Shown here: positions 40,603 to 49,428 of the stretch, one piece after another
Position numbering within the stretch: the first letter of the stretch is position 1
Layout of the letters: the number at the start of each line of letters is the position of its first letter
Assembly (NCBI GenBank): GCA_030681365.1
Contig: JAUXWH010000131.1
Location: forward strand, 1-64,000
DNA length: 64,000 bases
Reading direction: 5' to 3'
DNA from: Bradyrhizobium sp.
Lineage (GTDB): Bacteria; Pseudomonadota; Alphaproteobacteria; Rhizobiales; Xanthobacteraceae
The notes under the pieces: model-generated
The model's database searches: none
Told to the model about the DNA's origin: nothing
Seen by the model: only the letters and a program-made list of their open reading frames with translations
Made by a program: the position numbers and the translations under genes

Positions 40603-41268
40603 ATGAAGAAGGCGATTGTCGTGGTTGTCGGCGTATTGGGGTTTGCGGGATCCGCAAACGCCCAGGCGCCGGTTGCAGTCGTGGAAGAAGTTCAGGGCAA
40701 CGTCACTGGCGCCGAGTTCATGGACTATGTGGTGCCGGGGAAAATCATCAAGCTCGGACAGGACGCTTCGATCGTGGTCGGCTACATGAAATCCTGCCGG
40801 CGCGAAACCATCAGCGGCACCGGCACGGTCATCGTCGGCGAGGATGAGAGCAAGGTCCACCTCGCCCAGGTCGACGCCACCAGGACGAACTGCGACCCCG
40901 CCCAGGCGCATGCGACGACAAGGGCAACCAGCGACGTCGCCGCCAGCGTCGTCCGCAGCCTGACCAAAGGCGCCGCGCCGGCTGGCCCGCCATTGACGCT
41001 TTACGGCACCTCGCCGCTCGTCGAAGCCAAGGGACGCGGCGCGCTGGTGTTCGAACGGCTCGACCAGAAGGGCGAACGCCAGCAATTTGATCTCACCGGC
41101 AATCAGCTCAAGGGCAGGTTCTACGATCTTGCCGGCACCAGCAAATCGCTCACGCCCGGCGCGACCTATGCGGCAACGTTCGCATCCCGCAGGATCGTGT
41201 TCCAGGTCGATCCCCAGGCCAAGGCCGGTCCGACGCCGATCGTCGGCCGCCTGCTGCGCATGGAATAG
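40603..41268 (+). CDS. Exported FecR-like protein preceding the cyclase
   Basis: A 221-residue exported protein. The signal peptide is 'MKKAIVVVVGVLGFAGSANAQ'. The mature region 'AVVEEVQGNVTGAEFMDYVVPG', 'IIKLGQDASIVVGYMKSCRRE' and 'TVIVGEDESKVHL' resembles the FecR beta-sandwich seen beside CHASE2 cyclases. The C-terminal half has no clear domain. With only 20 nt to the cyclase, they are surely one operon, and it may present a periplasmic signal to CHASE2. Confidence 0.75.
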   Translation: MKKAIVVVVGVLGFAGSANAQAPVAVVEEVQGNVTGAEFMDYVVPGKIIKLGQDASIVVGYMKSCRRETISGTGTVIVGEDESKVHLAQVDATRTNCDPAQAHATTRATSDVAASVVRSLTKGAAPAGPPLTLYGTSPLVEAKGRGALVFERLDQKGERQQFDLTGNQLKGRFYDLAGTSKSLTPGATYAATFASRRIVFQVDPQAKAGPTPIVGRLLRME

Positions 41269-41288
41269 GCCTTGCCGGGCATCAGACC

Positions 41289-43448
41289 TTGAACATCGGG
41301 CGCAAGACGCGGGACGCCATTGCCTTCGCCGCCATCGTATTGGTTTGCGCCGCAGTCTCGGTCTCGCCCGTGTTCAACATCGCGCACGGGCTGTCGATCG
41401 ACATTCTCACCGCGCTGCGCTGGGAGATGTTCGGCAGCAGGCAGGATCCCGCCGCCTCGCCGGCGGTCGTGGTCGCGATCGACGAAGAAACCTACCAGGC
41501 CCCGCCGTTCAAGGGCTCGCCGTTGCTGACATGGACCGGCGAGATCGGCCGCGTTCTGACCGCGATCGTCGAGGGCGGCGCCAGGGTCGTCGGCTTTGAC
41601 ATCGTGTTCGAGAAGTCGATCGAGCAGTCCGAGATCCCGTTCGGCGGCGGCCTGTTCGGCGAGAAGGTCCGCGGGTTCGACCGCGATTTCCTGCGGGCGC
41701 TCTCGACGGCTTCCTCCGGCGGCAAGGTGGTGTTGGGAGAAGTTCTGCGCGGCGACCGGCCGATCCGCCCCTCCCCCGGGCAGCGCATCGCGGTTCGCCA
41801 GCAGCAGAACGTGCGGGCGCTCAACGTCTATACCGACGGCGACGATGTCGTCCGCCGGCTGCCGCTGACGTTTACGGTGGACGGCAAGCCGGTGCCCTCG
41901 ATGGCGCTCGAACTGGCGTCGCGCGCGCTTGGCGCCAAACCGGAATTGAAGGCCGACGGAGCGGGCGCCCTCGCCGGCTACCGGATTCCCGGCGCGGTGC
42001 GCAACACGATGACGCTCAATTTCGAGGGCGGCGCGGACGACATCCCGACCTATTCGCTGGCCGACCTGACGGCCTGCGCCGCGAAAGGCGACAAGGAGTT
42101 CTTTCGGCGCCAGTTCGAAGGCAAGGTGGTCATCATCGGGACGGTGCTTGGGTCGGAGGATCGCCAGCGGACGTCGAAGCGATTCACCACCGGGATCGAG
42201 GGCGCGCGGGCGCCACGTTGCGCGCTGGCGGAGCAGCCGGTCGGCGGCCGCTTCCAGCGCCGCGACATCGCCGGCGTCTATATTCATGCCACCGCCGTCA
42301 ACAACCTGATCGCCCGCAACGCGGCCGTCGAACTCGGCCGGCTGCCGATCGCGCTGATTGCGGCACTGGTCGCGGCGCTTGCGGCGATCGCCGGGCGAAC
42401 GCTCAAGCCGGCCGGCGCCATGCTGGCGTTTCTCGGGGCGATCGCGGTTTACGCGATCGGCGCCACCGCGGCATTCAACCACGCGCTGGTGCTGCCGCTC
42501 AGCGAGCCGTTCATTGCCGGCTTCGCCGCGCTGGCCGCCATGGTCGGCTATCGTTTCCGGATTGCCGACAAGGACCGACGGCTGTTGCAGAAGAGCTTCG
42601 CGCTGTACCTCGCCCCCGACGTGATCGACCGCATGCTGGCGTCGAACAAGCTTCCGGTGCTGGGCGGCGAAACCCGCCATGTGACGGTGCTGTTTTCCGA
42701 TCTCGAGGGCTTTTCGCGGATCGCGGAAACGATGTCGCCCGAAGCGCTGATGGCGCTGATGAACGAATACCTGTCTGAAATGACCGACATCATCGAAGGC
42801 CATGGCGGCTACGTCGACAAGTATATCGGCGATTCCATCGTCGCGGTGTTCGGCGCGCCGGCCGACGATCACGACCATGCCGGCAATGCGGTGCGCGCCG
42901 CGCTGGATTGCTGCACACGCCTCGACGAGCTCAATCGCAGCGCGGCTGCGTTCGGCGGCAGCAAGGTGGCCCAGCGCATCGGAATCAACTCCGGAGACGC
43001 GCTGGTCGGCAATTTCGGATCGCGGCGACGCTTCAACTATTCGGTCATGAGCGACGCGGTGAACCTCGCCTCGCGGCTGGAGGGCGCCAACAAGTTCTAC
43101 GGCACCACCGTGATCGCCTCCGAGACCACGGTCGCGCTCGCAGGCGAAACATTCGCCTGGCGCGAGCTCGACACCATCCGCGTCAAGGGGCGCACCAATC
43201 AGTTGAAAATCTACCAATTGCTGGCGCTGACGGCGGATTTGACGCCAGCACAGGCCGCGATCGCGGCGGACTATGCCAAAGGCCTCGCGCATTGGCGCGC
43301 CGGCAAGTTTGCGCGCGCAGAAGAATGCTTCGAGCAGGCCGCCGAGATCGACGCGCCGTCCCGGATGTTTCTCGAGCGGGCGAGGATTCAGGCGCAGCAG
43401 CAGCCTTCAGGCGAATGGGACCCGGTCCGGACGCTGCAGGAAAAGTAG
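41289..43448 (+). CDS. CHASE2-domain adenylate/guanylate cyclase
   Basis: A 719-residue membrane sensor-cyclase. An N-terminal membrane segment (~10-30) is followed by the periplasmic CHASE2 domain (~35-345; 'PAVVVAIDEETY', 'GARVVGFDIVFEKS', 'VVIIGTVLGSED'). Three membrane segments follow (~350-425), then a class III cyclase domain (~455-640): 'VTVLFSDLEGFSRIAE', 'GGYVDKYIGDSIVAVFGAP', 'FNYSVMSDAVNLASRLE'. Metal-binding Asp residues are present. It starts with TTG. It should make cAMP in response to a periplasmic cue. Confidence 0.93.
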   Translation: MNIGRKTRDAIAFAAIVLVCAAVSVSPVFNIAHGLSIDILTALRWEMFGSRQDPAASPAVVVAIDEETYQAPPFKGSPLLTWTGEIGRVLTAIVEGGARVVGFDIVFEKSIEQSEIPFGGGLFGEKVRGFDRDFLRALSTASSGGKVVLGEVLRGDRPIRPSPGQRIAVRQQQNVRALNVYTDGDDVVRRLPLTFTVDGKPVPSMALELASRALGAKPELKADGAGALAGYRIPGAVRNTMTLNFEGGADDIPTYSLADLTACAAKGDKEFFRRQFEGKVVIIGTVLGSEDRQRTSKRFTTGIEGARAPRCALAEQPVGGRFQRRDIAGVYIHATAVNNLIARNAAVELGRLPIALIAALVAALAAIAGRTLKPAGAMLAFLGAIAVYAIGATAAFNHALVLPLSEPFIAGFAALAAMVGYRFRIADKDRRLLQKSFALYLAPDVIDRMLASNKLPVLGGETRHVTVLFSDLEGFSRIAETMSPEALMALMNEYLSEMTDIIEGHGGYVDKYIGDSIVAVFGAPADDHDHAGNAVRAALDCCTRLDELNRSAAAFGGSKVAQRIGINSGDALVGNFGSRRRFNYSVMSDAVNLASRLEGANKFYGTTVIASETTVALAGETFAWRELDTIRVKGRTNQLKIYQLLALTADLTPAQAAIAADYAKGLAHWRAGKFARAEECFEQAAEIDAPSRMFLERARIQAQQQPSGEWDPVRTLQEK

Positions 43449-43594
43449 CTGGCTCAGCGATCGAGGCGGGGCAAGGCCACCACCCACACGCCTTCGATCA
43501 GAACCCGACGCCGATCATCGGACTTGCACCGCCTCTGTCGTCGTCAAATTCTGATCGCTCATTTCGCGGCGAATTCGTTGGCGGGAAGGCATCC

Positions 43595-43628
43595 CGGGCG
43601 GTCGCGTCAAGCGGCCGCCCGCAGGTTT
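43595..43628 (+). terminator. Terminator after the cyclase operon
   Basis: CGGGCGG (43595-43601) and CCGCCCG (43615-43621) pair around a 13-base loop, followed by CAGGTTTTTG. It is the only structure seen in the 287 nt between the cyclase and nadK. Confidence 0.55.
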
Positions 43629-43734
43629 TTGTGACCCCCGGCAAGCCCCCTCGTCTCGACAAGTCCGGCCAAGGTCGTATAGACGACCTTGCGCGCACCC
43701 GCTCCCGCCGGCGCCGAGATGAGCCAGAAATCCC

Positions 43735-44514
43735 ATGACCAGCCCCAAGCGATATGACCGGATCGCCTTCGTCGCGAGCCCTGGAGCGGAGGCGCAGGCG
43801 GCGCTGGCCCAGCTGACGGAGCTGTACGGCAACCACGACCCCCATGACGCCGACGTCGTGGTCGCGCTCGGCGGCGACGGCTTGATGCTGCAGACGCTGC
43901 ACCAGCACATGCGCTCGAACAAGCCGATCTATGGCATGCATCGCGGTACCATCGGTTTTCTGATGAACGAGTTCAGCACCGTCGACCTGCACGCGCGCCT
44001 TGCGGCCGCGCGGGAAACCGTCATCCACCCGCTGCTGATGCGCGCCACCGATGTGCACGGCGTGGTGCACCTGCATCATGCCATCAACGAAGTCTCGCTG
44101 TTTCGCCAGACCCACCAGGCGGCGCGCCTGAGAATCCTGATCGACGAGCACCAGCGCATGGCCGAATTGATCGCCGACGGCATCATGGTGGCGACGCCGG
44201 CCGGGTCCACCGCCTACAATCTTTCCGCGCAGGGACCGATCCTGCCGATCAACGCGGCGCTGCTGGCGCTGACCCCGATCAGCGCGTTCCGGCCGCGGCG
44301 CTGGCGCGGCGCCCTGCTCCCCAACACCGCCTATGTCGTCATCGAGGTGCTCGAGGGCGACAAGCGCCCGGTCGCAGCGGTGGCCGACCACGACGAGGCG
44401 CGCGACGTCCGCCGGGTCGAGGTGCTGTCCGACAAGACCATCTCGATGCGGATGCTGTTCGACCCCGGCCACAGCCTGGAAGAGCGCATTCTGAGCGAGC
44501 AGTTCAACTATTAG
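43735..44514 (+). CDS. nadK: NAD kinase
   Basis: A 259-residue cytoplasmic kinase that makes NADP from NAD. The '[16 protein letters not shown]' motif holds the catalytic Asp (~45). '[16 protein letters not shown]' and '[23 protein letters not shown]' (in parts) are the NAD-binding loops. The length is close to the usual 255-300. It appears monocistronic. Confidence 0.96.
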   Translation: MTSPKRYDRIAFVASPGAEAQAALAQLTELYGNHDPHDADVVVALGGDGLMLQTLHQHMRSNKPIYGMHRGTIGFLMNEFSTVDLHARLAAARETVIHPLLMRATDVHGVVHLHHAINEVSLFRQTHQAARLRILIDEHQRMAELIADGIMVATPAGSTAYNLSAQGPILPINAALLALTPISAFRPRRWRGALLPNTAYVVIEVLEGDKRPVAAVADHDEARDVRRVEVLSDKTISMRMLFDPGHSLEERILSEQFNY

Positions 44515-44654
44515 AACAGCGCATCGTCGTCCCGGTGAACGCCGGGAAGACGAGAGACGGTCATAGGGCCACCAATCGCAACCATTCGTTAACCGGCGCC
44601 GCGATATGGTTAACGCCGGGTATACCGTTGCTGGTCTGCCCCCAGGGCCGCGCC

Positions 44655-45200
44655 ATGTTTCGCATCGATTTCAACAAGCTGCGCTTTCTCGTGTGCGACG
44701 ACAATCCGCACATGCGCCGCATCCTGCGGACGCTGCTGCATTCGTTCGGCGCCCGCGAGGTCTATGAGGCCGAGGACGGCGCGACCGCGCTGGAAATGTA
44801 TAGCCATTACGTTCCCGACATCGTCATCACCGACTGGTCGATGCCGATTTTCGACGGTCTGGAACTGGCGCAGATGATCCGGCAGCCGGAATCCAAGGGC
44901 AATCCCTACGCCCCCATCATCATGCTGACCGGGCACTCCGAGAAGCGGCGCGTCACCGTGGCGCGCGACGCCGGCGTCACCGAATTCCTGGCCAAACCGA
45001 TTTCGGCCAAGGGGCTCTATCAGCGCATCCTCAACGTCGTCGCCAACCCGCGCCCGTTCATCAAGACCAAGACCTATTTCGGCCCGGACCGCCGCCGCAA
45101 CACCACCAACACCTATATCGGCCCGGAGCGCCGCCTCGGCGGCGAGGTCGAAGTGATGACGCAGCCGTCGCTGCTCGACAAGGCGCGGTCCACGGTCTAG
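44655..45200 (+). CDS. Single-domain response regulator
   Basis: A 181-residue protein with a receiver domain (~10-130). Acidic pocket residues are in 'LVCDDNPHMRR', the phosphate-accepting Asp in 'DIVITDWSMPIFDG', Thr in 'IIMLTGHSE' and Lys in 'EFLAKPISAK'. The C-terminal tail repeats 'TYFGPDRRRN' and 'TYIGPERRLG' and has no DNA-binding domain. It pairs with the Hpt protein encoded 33 nt on. Confidence 0.9.
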   Translation: MFRIDFNKLRFLVCDDNPHMRRILRTLLHSFGAREVYEAEDGATALEMYSHYVPDIVITDWSMPIFDGLELAQMIRQPESKGNPYAPIIMLTGHSEKRRVTVARDAGVTEFLAKPISAKGLYQRILNVVANPRPFIKTKTYFGPDRRRNTTNTYIGPERRLGGEVEVMTQPSLLDKARSTV

Positions 45201-45233
45201 CGCGAGGCCCGGGAGGCCCCAGGGGAAACCAAC

Positions 45234-45812
45234 ATGGCGAGAGAAAAGCCCGCGACGGTGCAGATCGAAAGCTTCGCCGACCATCACGTCATCACGCAGC
45301 CCAATCCGCTGCGAAAGGTGCTGCGGCGCATCGCCCCGCGGGACCTCGACGATCCGGTGGCCCGTGCGGAAAAGGCGCTCGCCGGCCTGTCGGGTGAATT
45401 CAAGAACTGGATGACGATCGAAGCCGACCGGCTGTCGGACGCCCACGCCGCCATCCTCCGGGATGGCTTTACCGACGTCACCCGCGCGGAGCTGTTTCGC
45501 GCCGCCCACGACATCAAGGGCGACGCCGCCACGTTCGGATTTCCCTCCGCCGCCGCCGCCGCCGAAAGCCTGTGCCGGATCATCGAGCACGCGCCCGATC
45601 TCGACGAGGTGCCGTCCAACCTGATCGCGCATCACATCAACGCCATCCAGGCCATCGTGCGCGAACGCACCAAGCTCGACACCGCCGCCACCGCCGGCGA
45701 ATTGAGCAAGCAGCTGCGTGACATCGCGGATGTCTTTCTCACCCAGGCCAACCGCGACCGTCCCGAGCATCTCGAGGCGGTGCTGGCCCCGAGTATCGCG
45801 CCGGCGGAGTGA
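45234..45812 (+). CDS. Hpt (histidine phosphotransfer) domain protein
   Basis: A 192-residue protein. The central Hpt helix bundle carries the phosphorylated His in 'LFRAAHDIKGDAATFGFPSAA'. An N-terminal segment (~1-75) has no known domain. It probably exchanges phosphate with the receiver protein just upstream, making a small phosphorelay whose kinase lies elsewhere. Confidence 0.88.
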   Translation: MAREKPATVQIESFADHHVITQPNPLRKVLRRIAPRDLDDPVARAEKALAGLSGEFKNWMTIEADRLSDAHAAILRDGFTDVTRAELFRAAHDIKGDAATFGFPSAAAAAESLCRIIEHAPDLDEVPSNLIAHHINAIQAIVRERTKLDTAATAGELSKQLRDIADVFLTQANRDRPEHLEAVLAPSIAPAE

Positions 45813-45976
45813 GAGCTTACCAACTCTTGCGTTGCGCACGCAGGAAGTGTGAATCACTGTTCAGCAGCCGTTTCAACATTCCCCGCCGCAGCGCTTGTCG
45901 TCTCCGTCAACCCGAAGGCGGACCCGTTACACGCACGATGAATTTTATCGCATCTGACCGCGAAGCGGACTTCAGG

Positions 45977-46780
45977 TTAGACGGACTTATGTCCGCGCAG
46001 CTCGGCCACGATCTCTTCCGCTGCAGCACGAAGATCCGGCAAGCAATCCCTGACCAGGTCCTCGATCGGGCGGGCTGCCCGCGGCCAGATGATGTTGATG
46101 ACACCGTGCACGCGACTGCCGTCCCGCAGTGGCACAGCCATGCCTGCCAGACCATCGGGCGCTTGCGTTCCATAGGGGCCGCCGACGAAAGCCGGATCGC
46201 GCAGGCCGTATCCGCGCTCGCGCGTTTCCGACAAGACTTCGTCCAGCCGCTTCTGGTCGCGCGCCAGCCAGTTTTCCTGACGGTCCGACTTGCGCAGGAG
46301 ACTGATCACTTTCTTTCGCTCGTGCTCAGGGCAATAGGCAAGGTACGCCCGCCCCACGGCCGACAGCAGCCAATTCACCGGCATGCCCACTCTGTCCTTG
46401 CTGTAGTAGGTCATGAATGGGCTTTGAGTCCGACTCGTTTCCCGGACTTCGAGATGATCACCCGCCGGGACCATCAGATCCGACGGCCATGACACTTTCT
46501 GGCACAGCCGATCGAGCACAGGCGCCGCGGCCTCCGCGACGCGGTCGTACCGGTCGGGCTTGCGGGTAAGGCGCGTCAGACCGGAGCTGACGCGATAGCG
46601 TCCGTCGGCCAAACGTCGCGAAACGATGCCGGACTGTTCAAGCGTCAACAGAATGCGCAGCAGCGTCGGCTTGGGAATTCGAGTCAGGCGATGGACGTCC
46701 TGCAGCGACGAGATCGGCGCGGCATTAAGCGCCTTCAGCACCTGCAGGCCGCGCTCCAGACTCCTGATCGTCTTCGTCAT
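45977..46780 (-). CDS. IclR-family transcriptional regulator
   Basis: A 267-residue regulator. The N-terminal winged helix contains 'SLERGLQVLKALNAAPISSLQ' and the recognition helix 'RIPKPTLLRILLTLEQSG'. The C-terminal GAF-like effector domain has 'MPVNWLLSAVGRAYLAYCPE' and ends 'AAAEEIVAELRGHKSV'. It is divergent from the binding-protein gene and probably responds to a related organic acid. Confidence 0.92.
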   Translation of the reverse strand: MTKTIRSLERGLQVLKALNAAPISSLQDVHRLTRIPKPTLLRILLTLEQSGIVSRRLADGRYRVSSGLTRLTRKPDRYDRVAEAAAPVLDRLCQKVSWPSDLMVPAGDHLEVRETSRTQSPFMTYYSKDRVGMPVNWLLSAVGRAYLAYCPEHERKKVISLLRKSDRQENWLARDQKRLDEVLSETRERGYGLRDPAFVGGPYGTQAPDGLAGMAVPLRDGSRVHGVINIIWPRAARPIEDLVRDCLPDLRAAAEEIVAELRGHKSV

Positions 46781-46843
46781 CGGGCCGCCCCTCCCGCAGC
46801 GCGAAAACCCGCACCGCTGCAGCGGATTCGAGCGATCCTACCG

Positions 46844-46858
46844 TTTCATTCCGTGAAA
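46844..46858. promoter_or_regulatory. IclR operator candidate
   Basis: TTTCA-TTCCG-TGAAA is a perfect inverted repeat 64 nt upstream of the IclR start. IclR-type proteins often bind such 15-bp palindromes in their own promoters. Between here and 47017 there is nothing else to report. Confidence 0.45.
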
Positions 46859-47016
46859 GAAAGTGTTTCTCAGGGTGGAATCCTGCATTTCATCTGGTGG
46901 AAGGCATGCGTTTTTCGGTTCTCGGATTGGCGGTCGCGCCGCATCATGGCGACGCAAGACACCGGAGAAGCCGTACGATTCCCCAAGTTCACCGCCCGTC
47001 ACGGAGGACAAGGATC

Positions 47017-47334
47017 ATGTCTCGACACCACGGACGCCATCAGATTCGCTTTCGGCTTATTCAATCTGCTTCGGCTTGCTTCCTACCCTCCGCAGAACGT
47101 CGCCGGAGCGCGCACGATCATGGCGCCCACGCCATCTCCCTCACCTCCTGGACGATCTGGATCGGCGCGAATGCGACCACCGCTCTCTACGCATGGGTGC
47201 GGCTCACCGATGTCGCGCTCGCATCGGTCAGCGCGTTCAACACGGCCTGTTGTGTGCTCGTCTTCTGCATCGCTGGATACAAGCGCCTCGTCTTCACAAG
47301 GTCACCGACCATTCAACGGCTGGAGGCCGCATGA
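47017..47334 (+). pseudogene. Small PQ-loop-like membrane protein gene with two frameshifts
   Basis: The ATG at 47017 has a fine ribosome site (GGAGGACAAGG), and the frame ends at TGA 47332-47334. The C-terminal part is protein-like ('ISLTSWTIWIGANATTALYA', 'AFNTACCVLVFCIAGYKRL'). The middle in this frame is Arg/His/Ser noise, while the next frame over 47030-47105 reads 'DAIRFAFGLFNLLRLASYPPQ'. Two compensating indels explain this. The intact product would be a ~100-residue, three-segment protein like PQ-loop/SemiSWEET families; that likeness is tentative. Confidence 0.6.
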
Positions 47335-47399
47335 GACGTTTGTCGCCGGTGCTTCGCAACCGAGAGAAATTGAACCCAACCCCGACAAGGAGAAATCGA

Positions 47400-48392
47400 A
47401 TGAGCATGGTTCGATACGTCCGGGCATCGTTGCTTGCTTCCCTCCCGCTGGCCGCGGCGACCCTTGCCCCGGGGTGGCCGGCAGCGGCGCAGCCGTTCCC
47501 CTCGAAGGTCATCACCATCGTCGTTCCGACCGCGCCGGCCACGCCGCCGGATATCATCAGCCGGGTTGTCGCGGCCGAACTTTCGGAAAGCGACGGCTGG
47601 CGCGTCGTGGTCGAGAACAAGCCGGGCGCCGTCCTGACAATCGGTGGATCCGAAGTCCTCAAGCATGCTGCCGACGGCCATACCATCTATGCGATGGCGC
47701 TGCCGGTCAGCGCAGCGCCGGCCTTCCTGCCCAACATGCCGTTCCGGCTGGAAACGGACTTCGCGCCCGTGATCAAGATATCCACGTCATACAACGTGCT
47801 CGTTGTGAACCCGTCTGTGCCGGCGAAATCGGTGTCCGAACTTGTCACGCTGGTGAAGAGCCAGCCGGACAGGCTCAATTTCTCCTCAGGCGGGTTCGGT
47901 ACCCCTGCCCATCTGATCGGAGAGATGTTCAAGCTCGAGACCGGCGCGCGCGTCACGCACGTGCCGTACAACCAGTTTCCCCAGGCCATAGGCGATCTGC
48001 TCAACGGCACCAACCAGTTCATGTTCATTACGACGCTGCCGGTTGTTGACCTGATCACCAGCGGCAAGCTGCGGGCGCTTGCGGTGACCGGGCCGAAGCG
48101 GATCGCGGCGCTCGCCGACGTGCCCACGATTGTGGAGCAGGGCTTTCCGAATCTCGTGGTCGAAGATTGGGTCGGCTTCGCGGTGAAAAGCGGCACGCCG
48201 AACGAGGCCGTGACCCGGCTGAACACGGCGATCAATAAAGCGCTGAGCAAGCCGAAGGTACGTGAGGCATTCGCGCGGGTCGGCGCTGAACCCGCGGGCG
48301 GCACGCCGACGGCCTATGGCGATCTCGTCAAGTCGCAGGTCGCGCACTGGGCGAAGGTAGTGAAGGACGCAGGCATCAAGATGGGGCAATGA
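47400..48392 (+). CDS. TctC/Bug-type periplasmic binding protein
   Basis: A 330-residue substrate-binding protein of tripartite tricarboxylate transporters. The signal peptide ends at 'PAAAQ' (~31). The family text 'FPSKVITIVVPTAPATPPD' begins the mature protein, then 'VVVENKPGAVLTIGGSEVLKHA' (in parts) and 'GKLRALAVTGPKRIAALADVP' later. AAGGAGAA precedes the ATG at 47400. No TctA/TctB membrane genes are present, so it is an orphan. It overlaps the next gene by four nt. Confidence 0.92.
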   Translation: MSMVRYVRASLLASLPLAAATLAPGWPAAAQPFPSKVITIVVPTAPATPPDIISRVVAAELSESDGWRVVVENKPGAVLTIGGSEVLKHAADGHTIYAMALPVSAAPAFLPNMPFRLETDFAPVIKISTSYNVLVVNPSVPAKSVSELVTLVKSQPDRLNFSSGGFGTPAHLIGEMFKLETGARVTHVPYNQFPQAIGDLLNGTNQFMFITTLPVVDLITSGKLRALAVTGPKRIAALADVPTIVEQGFPNLVVEDWVGFAVKSGTPNEAVTRLNTAINKALSKPKVREAFARVGAEPAGGTPTAYGDLVKSQVAHWAKVVKDAGIKMGQ

Positions 48393-49291
48393 TGAGTGAT
48401 TTCAGAGTAACGCTGCTGGGCACCGGGACACCGATCCCGGTGCCCGACCGTTTCGGGCCGAGTACGCTGGTCGAGGCGGGAGATCAGAAGCTGCTGTTCG
48501 ACGCGGGCCGCGGCGCGTCGATCAGGCTGCATCAGCTTGGCGTGCCGATCGGCAGTATTGATGCGCTGCTGCTGACGCACTTTCATTCCGATCACACCGT
48601 CGGCATTCCGGACCTGTGGCTGACCGGGTGGCTTCAGGCGTATTTCGGAACACGCACGGCGCCGCTGCGCGTGATCGGGCCGGAGGGAGCCAGGACCCTG
48701 TTAAACCATCTCGAGCAGGCCTATGCGCTCGACGTCAGCATCCCCATCGTAGACGAGAAGCTCCCGCCGCAGGGTGCCGCGATCGACGTGAGCGAGTTCG
48801 CTGCCGACGGCGTCGTATTCAAAAGAAATGGCGTGCGGGTGATCGCCTTCGAGGTTGACCACGGGGCTGCGATCAAACCCGCCTACGGATACCGCATCGA
48901 ATACAACGGCCGCTCGGTCGTGATCTCGGGCGATACACGGTTCAACCAAAACGTCATCAGGTATGGCGCCGGTGTTGATCTCTTGATTCACGAGGTTGCG
49001 ATAGTGCGGCCAGAGTTGCGCGCGGAACCCTTTATTCAGCGTATCATGGCGCACCATACGACCGCCCGAGAAGCCGGGACCGTGTTCGCACAGACGCGCC
49101 CCGGGCTCGGCGCCTATACACACATAGTCTTTCTTGCCAGCGAAAAGGTACCCCGCGCCACCGTGGACGAACTCATCGCGGAAACGCGACTGACCTACGA
49201 CGGCCCCTTGGTAGTCGGAGAGGATCTGATGTGCTTCGAGATTGGCCAGCAGGTGTCGGTGCGGCGGTTCACAGACCCGCCGCACACATAG
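48389..49291 (+). CDS. Metallo-beta-lactamase-fold hydrolase (RNase Z/arylsulfatase-like)
   Basis: A 300-residue MBL-fold enzyme. 'VTLLGTGTPIPVPDRFGPS' opens the protein. Metal ligands are in 'LLLTHFHSDHTVGIPD'; further ligands are a His in 'FEVDHGAAIKPAYGY', the Asp in 'VVISGDTRFNQN' and the His in 'LLIHEVAI'. Its start overlaps the binding-protein stop, so both belong to one operon under the IclR regulator. It may hydrolyse an ester or lactone that the binding protein helps import. Confidence 0.88.
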   Translation: MMSDFRVTLLGTGTPIPVPDRFGPSTLVEAGDQKLLFDAGRGASIRLHQLGVPIGSIDALLLTHFHSDHTVGIPDLWLTGWLQAYFGTRTAPLRVIGPEGARTLLNHLEQAYALDVSIPIVDEKLPPQGAAIDVSEFAADGVVFKRNGVRVIAFEVDHGAAIKPAYGYRIEYNGRSVVISGDTRFNQNVIRYGAGVDLLIHEVAIVRPELRAEPFIQRIMAHHTTAREAGTVFAQTRPGLGAYTHIVFLASEKVPRATVDELIAETRLTYDGPLVVGEDLMCFEIGQQVSVRRFTDPPHT

Positions 49292-49386
49292 GCGCAGCAG
49301 GTTGAAGCTCTGGCTGGCCTCCTGGGGCCTGGGCGGCGATCTGGAATGTCCTCTCTGGCACGCTGCTGGGACGTAGCCGTCATGTT

Positions 49387-49419
49387 GGTCGGCACTTCGC
49401 TTTGCCCACCCTACGATTC
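49387..49419. repeat. Fragment of a Bradyrhizobium-type intergenic repeat
   Basis: On the minus strand the segment reads GTAGGGTGGGCAAAGCGAAG, the opening of an interspersed element often seen in Bradyrhizobium genomes. Only one arm is recognisable. The call rests on recollection of that motif, so confidence is low. Confidence 0.35.
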
Positions 49420-49428
49420 CCGGGATAA

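Noticed and set aside
44521-44550. CGTCGTCCCGG...CCGGGAAGACG as the nadK terminator
   Set aside because: One mismatch and no T run follow it. It may be part of a dispersed repeat rather than a terminator.
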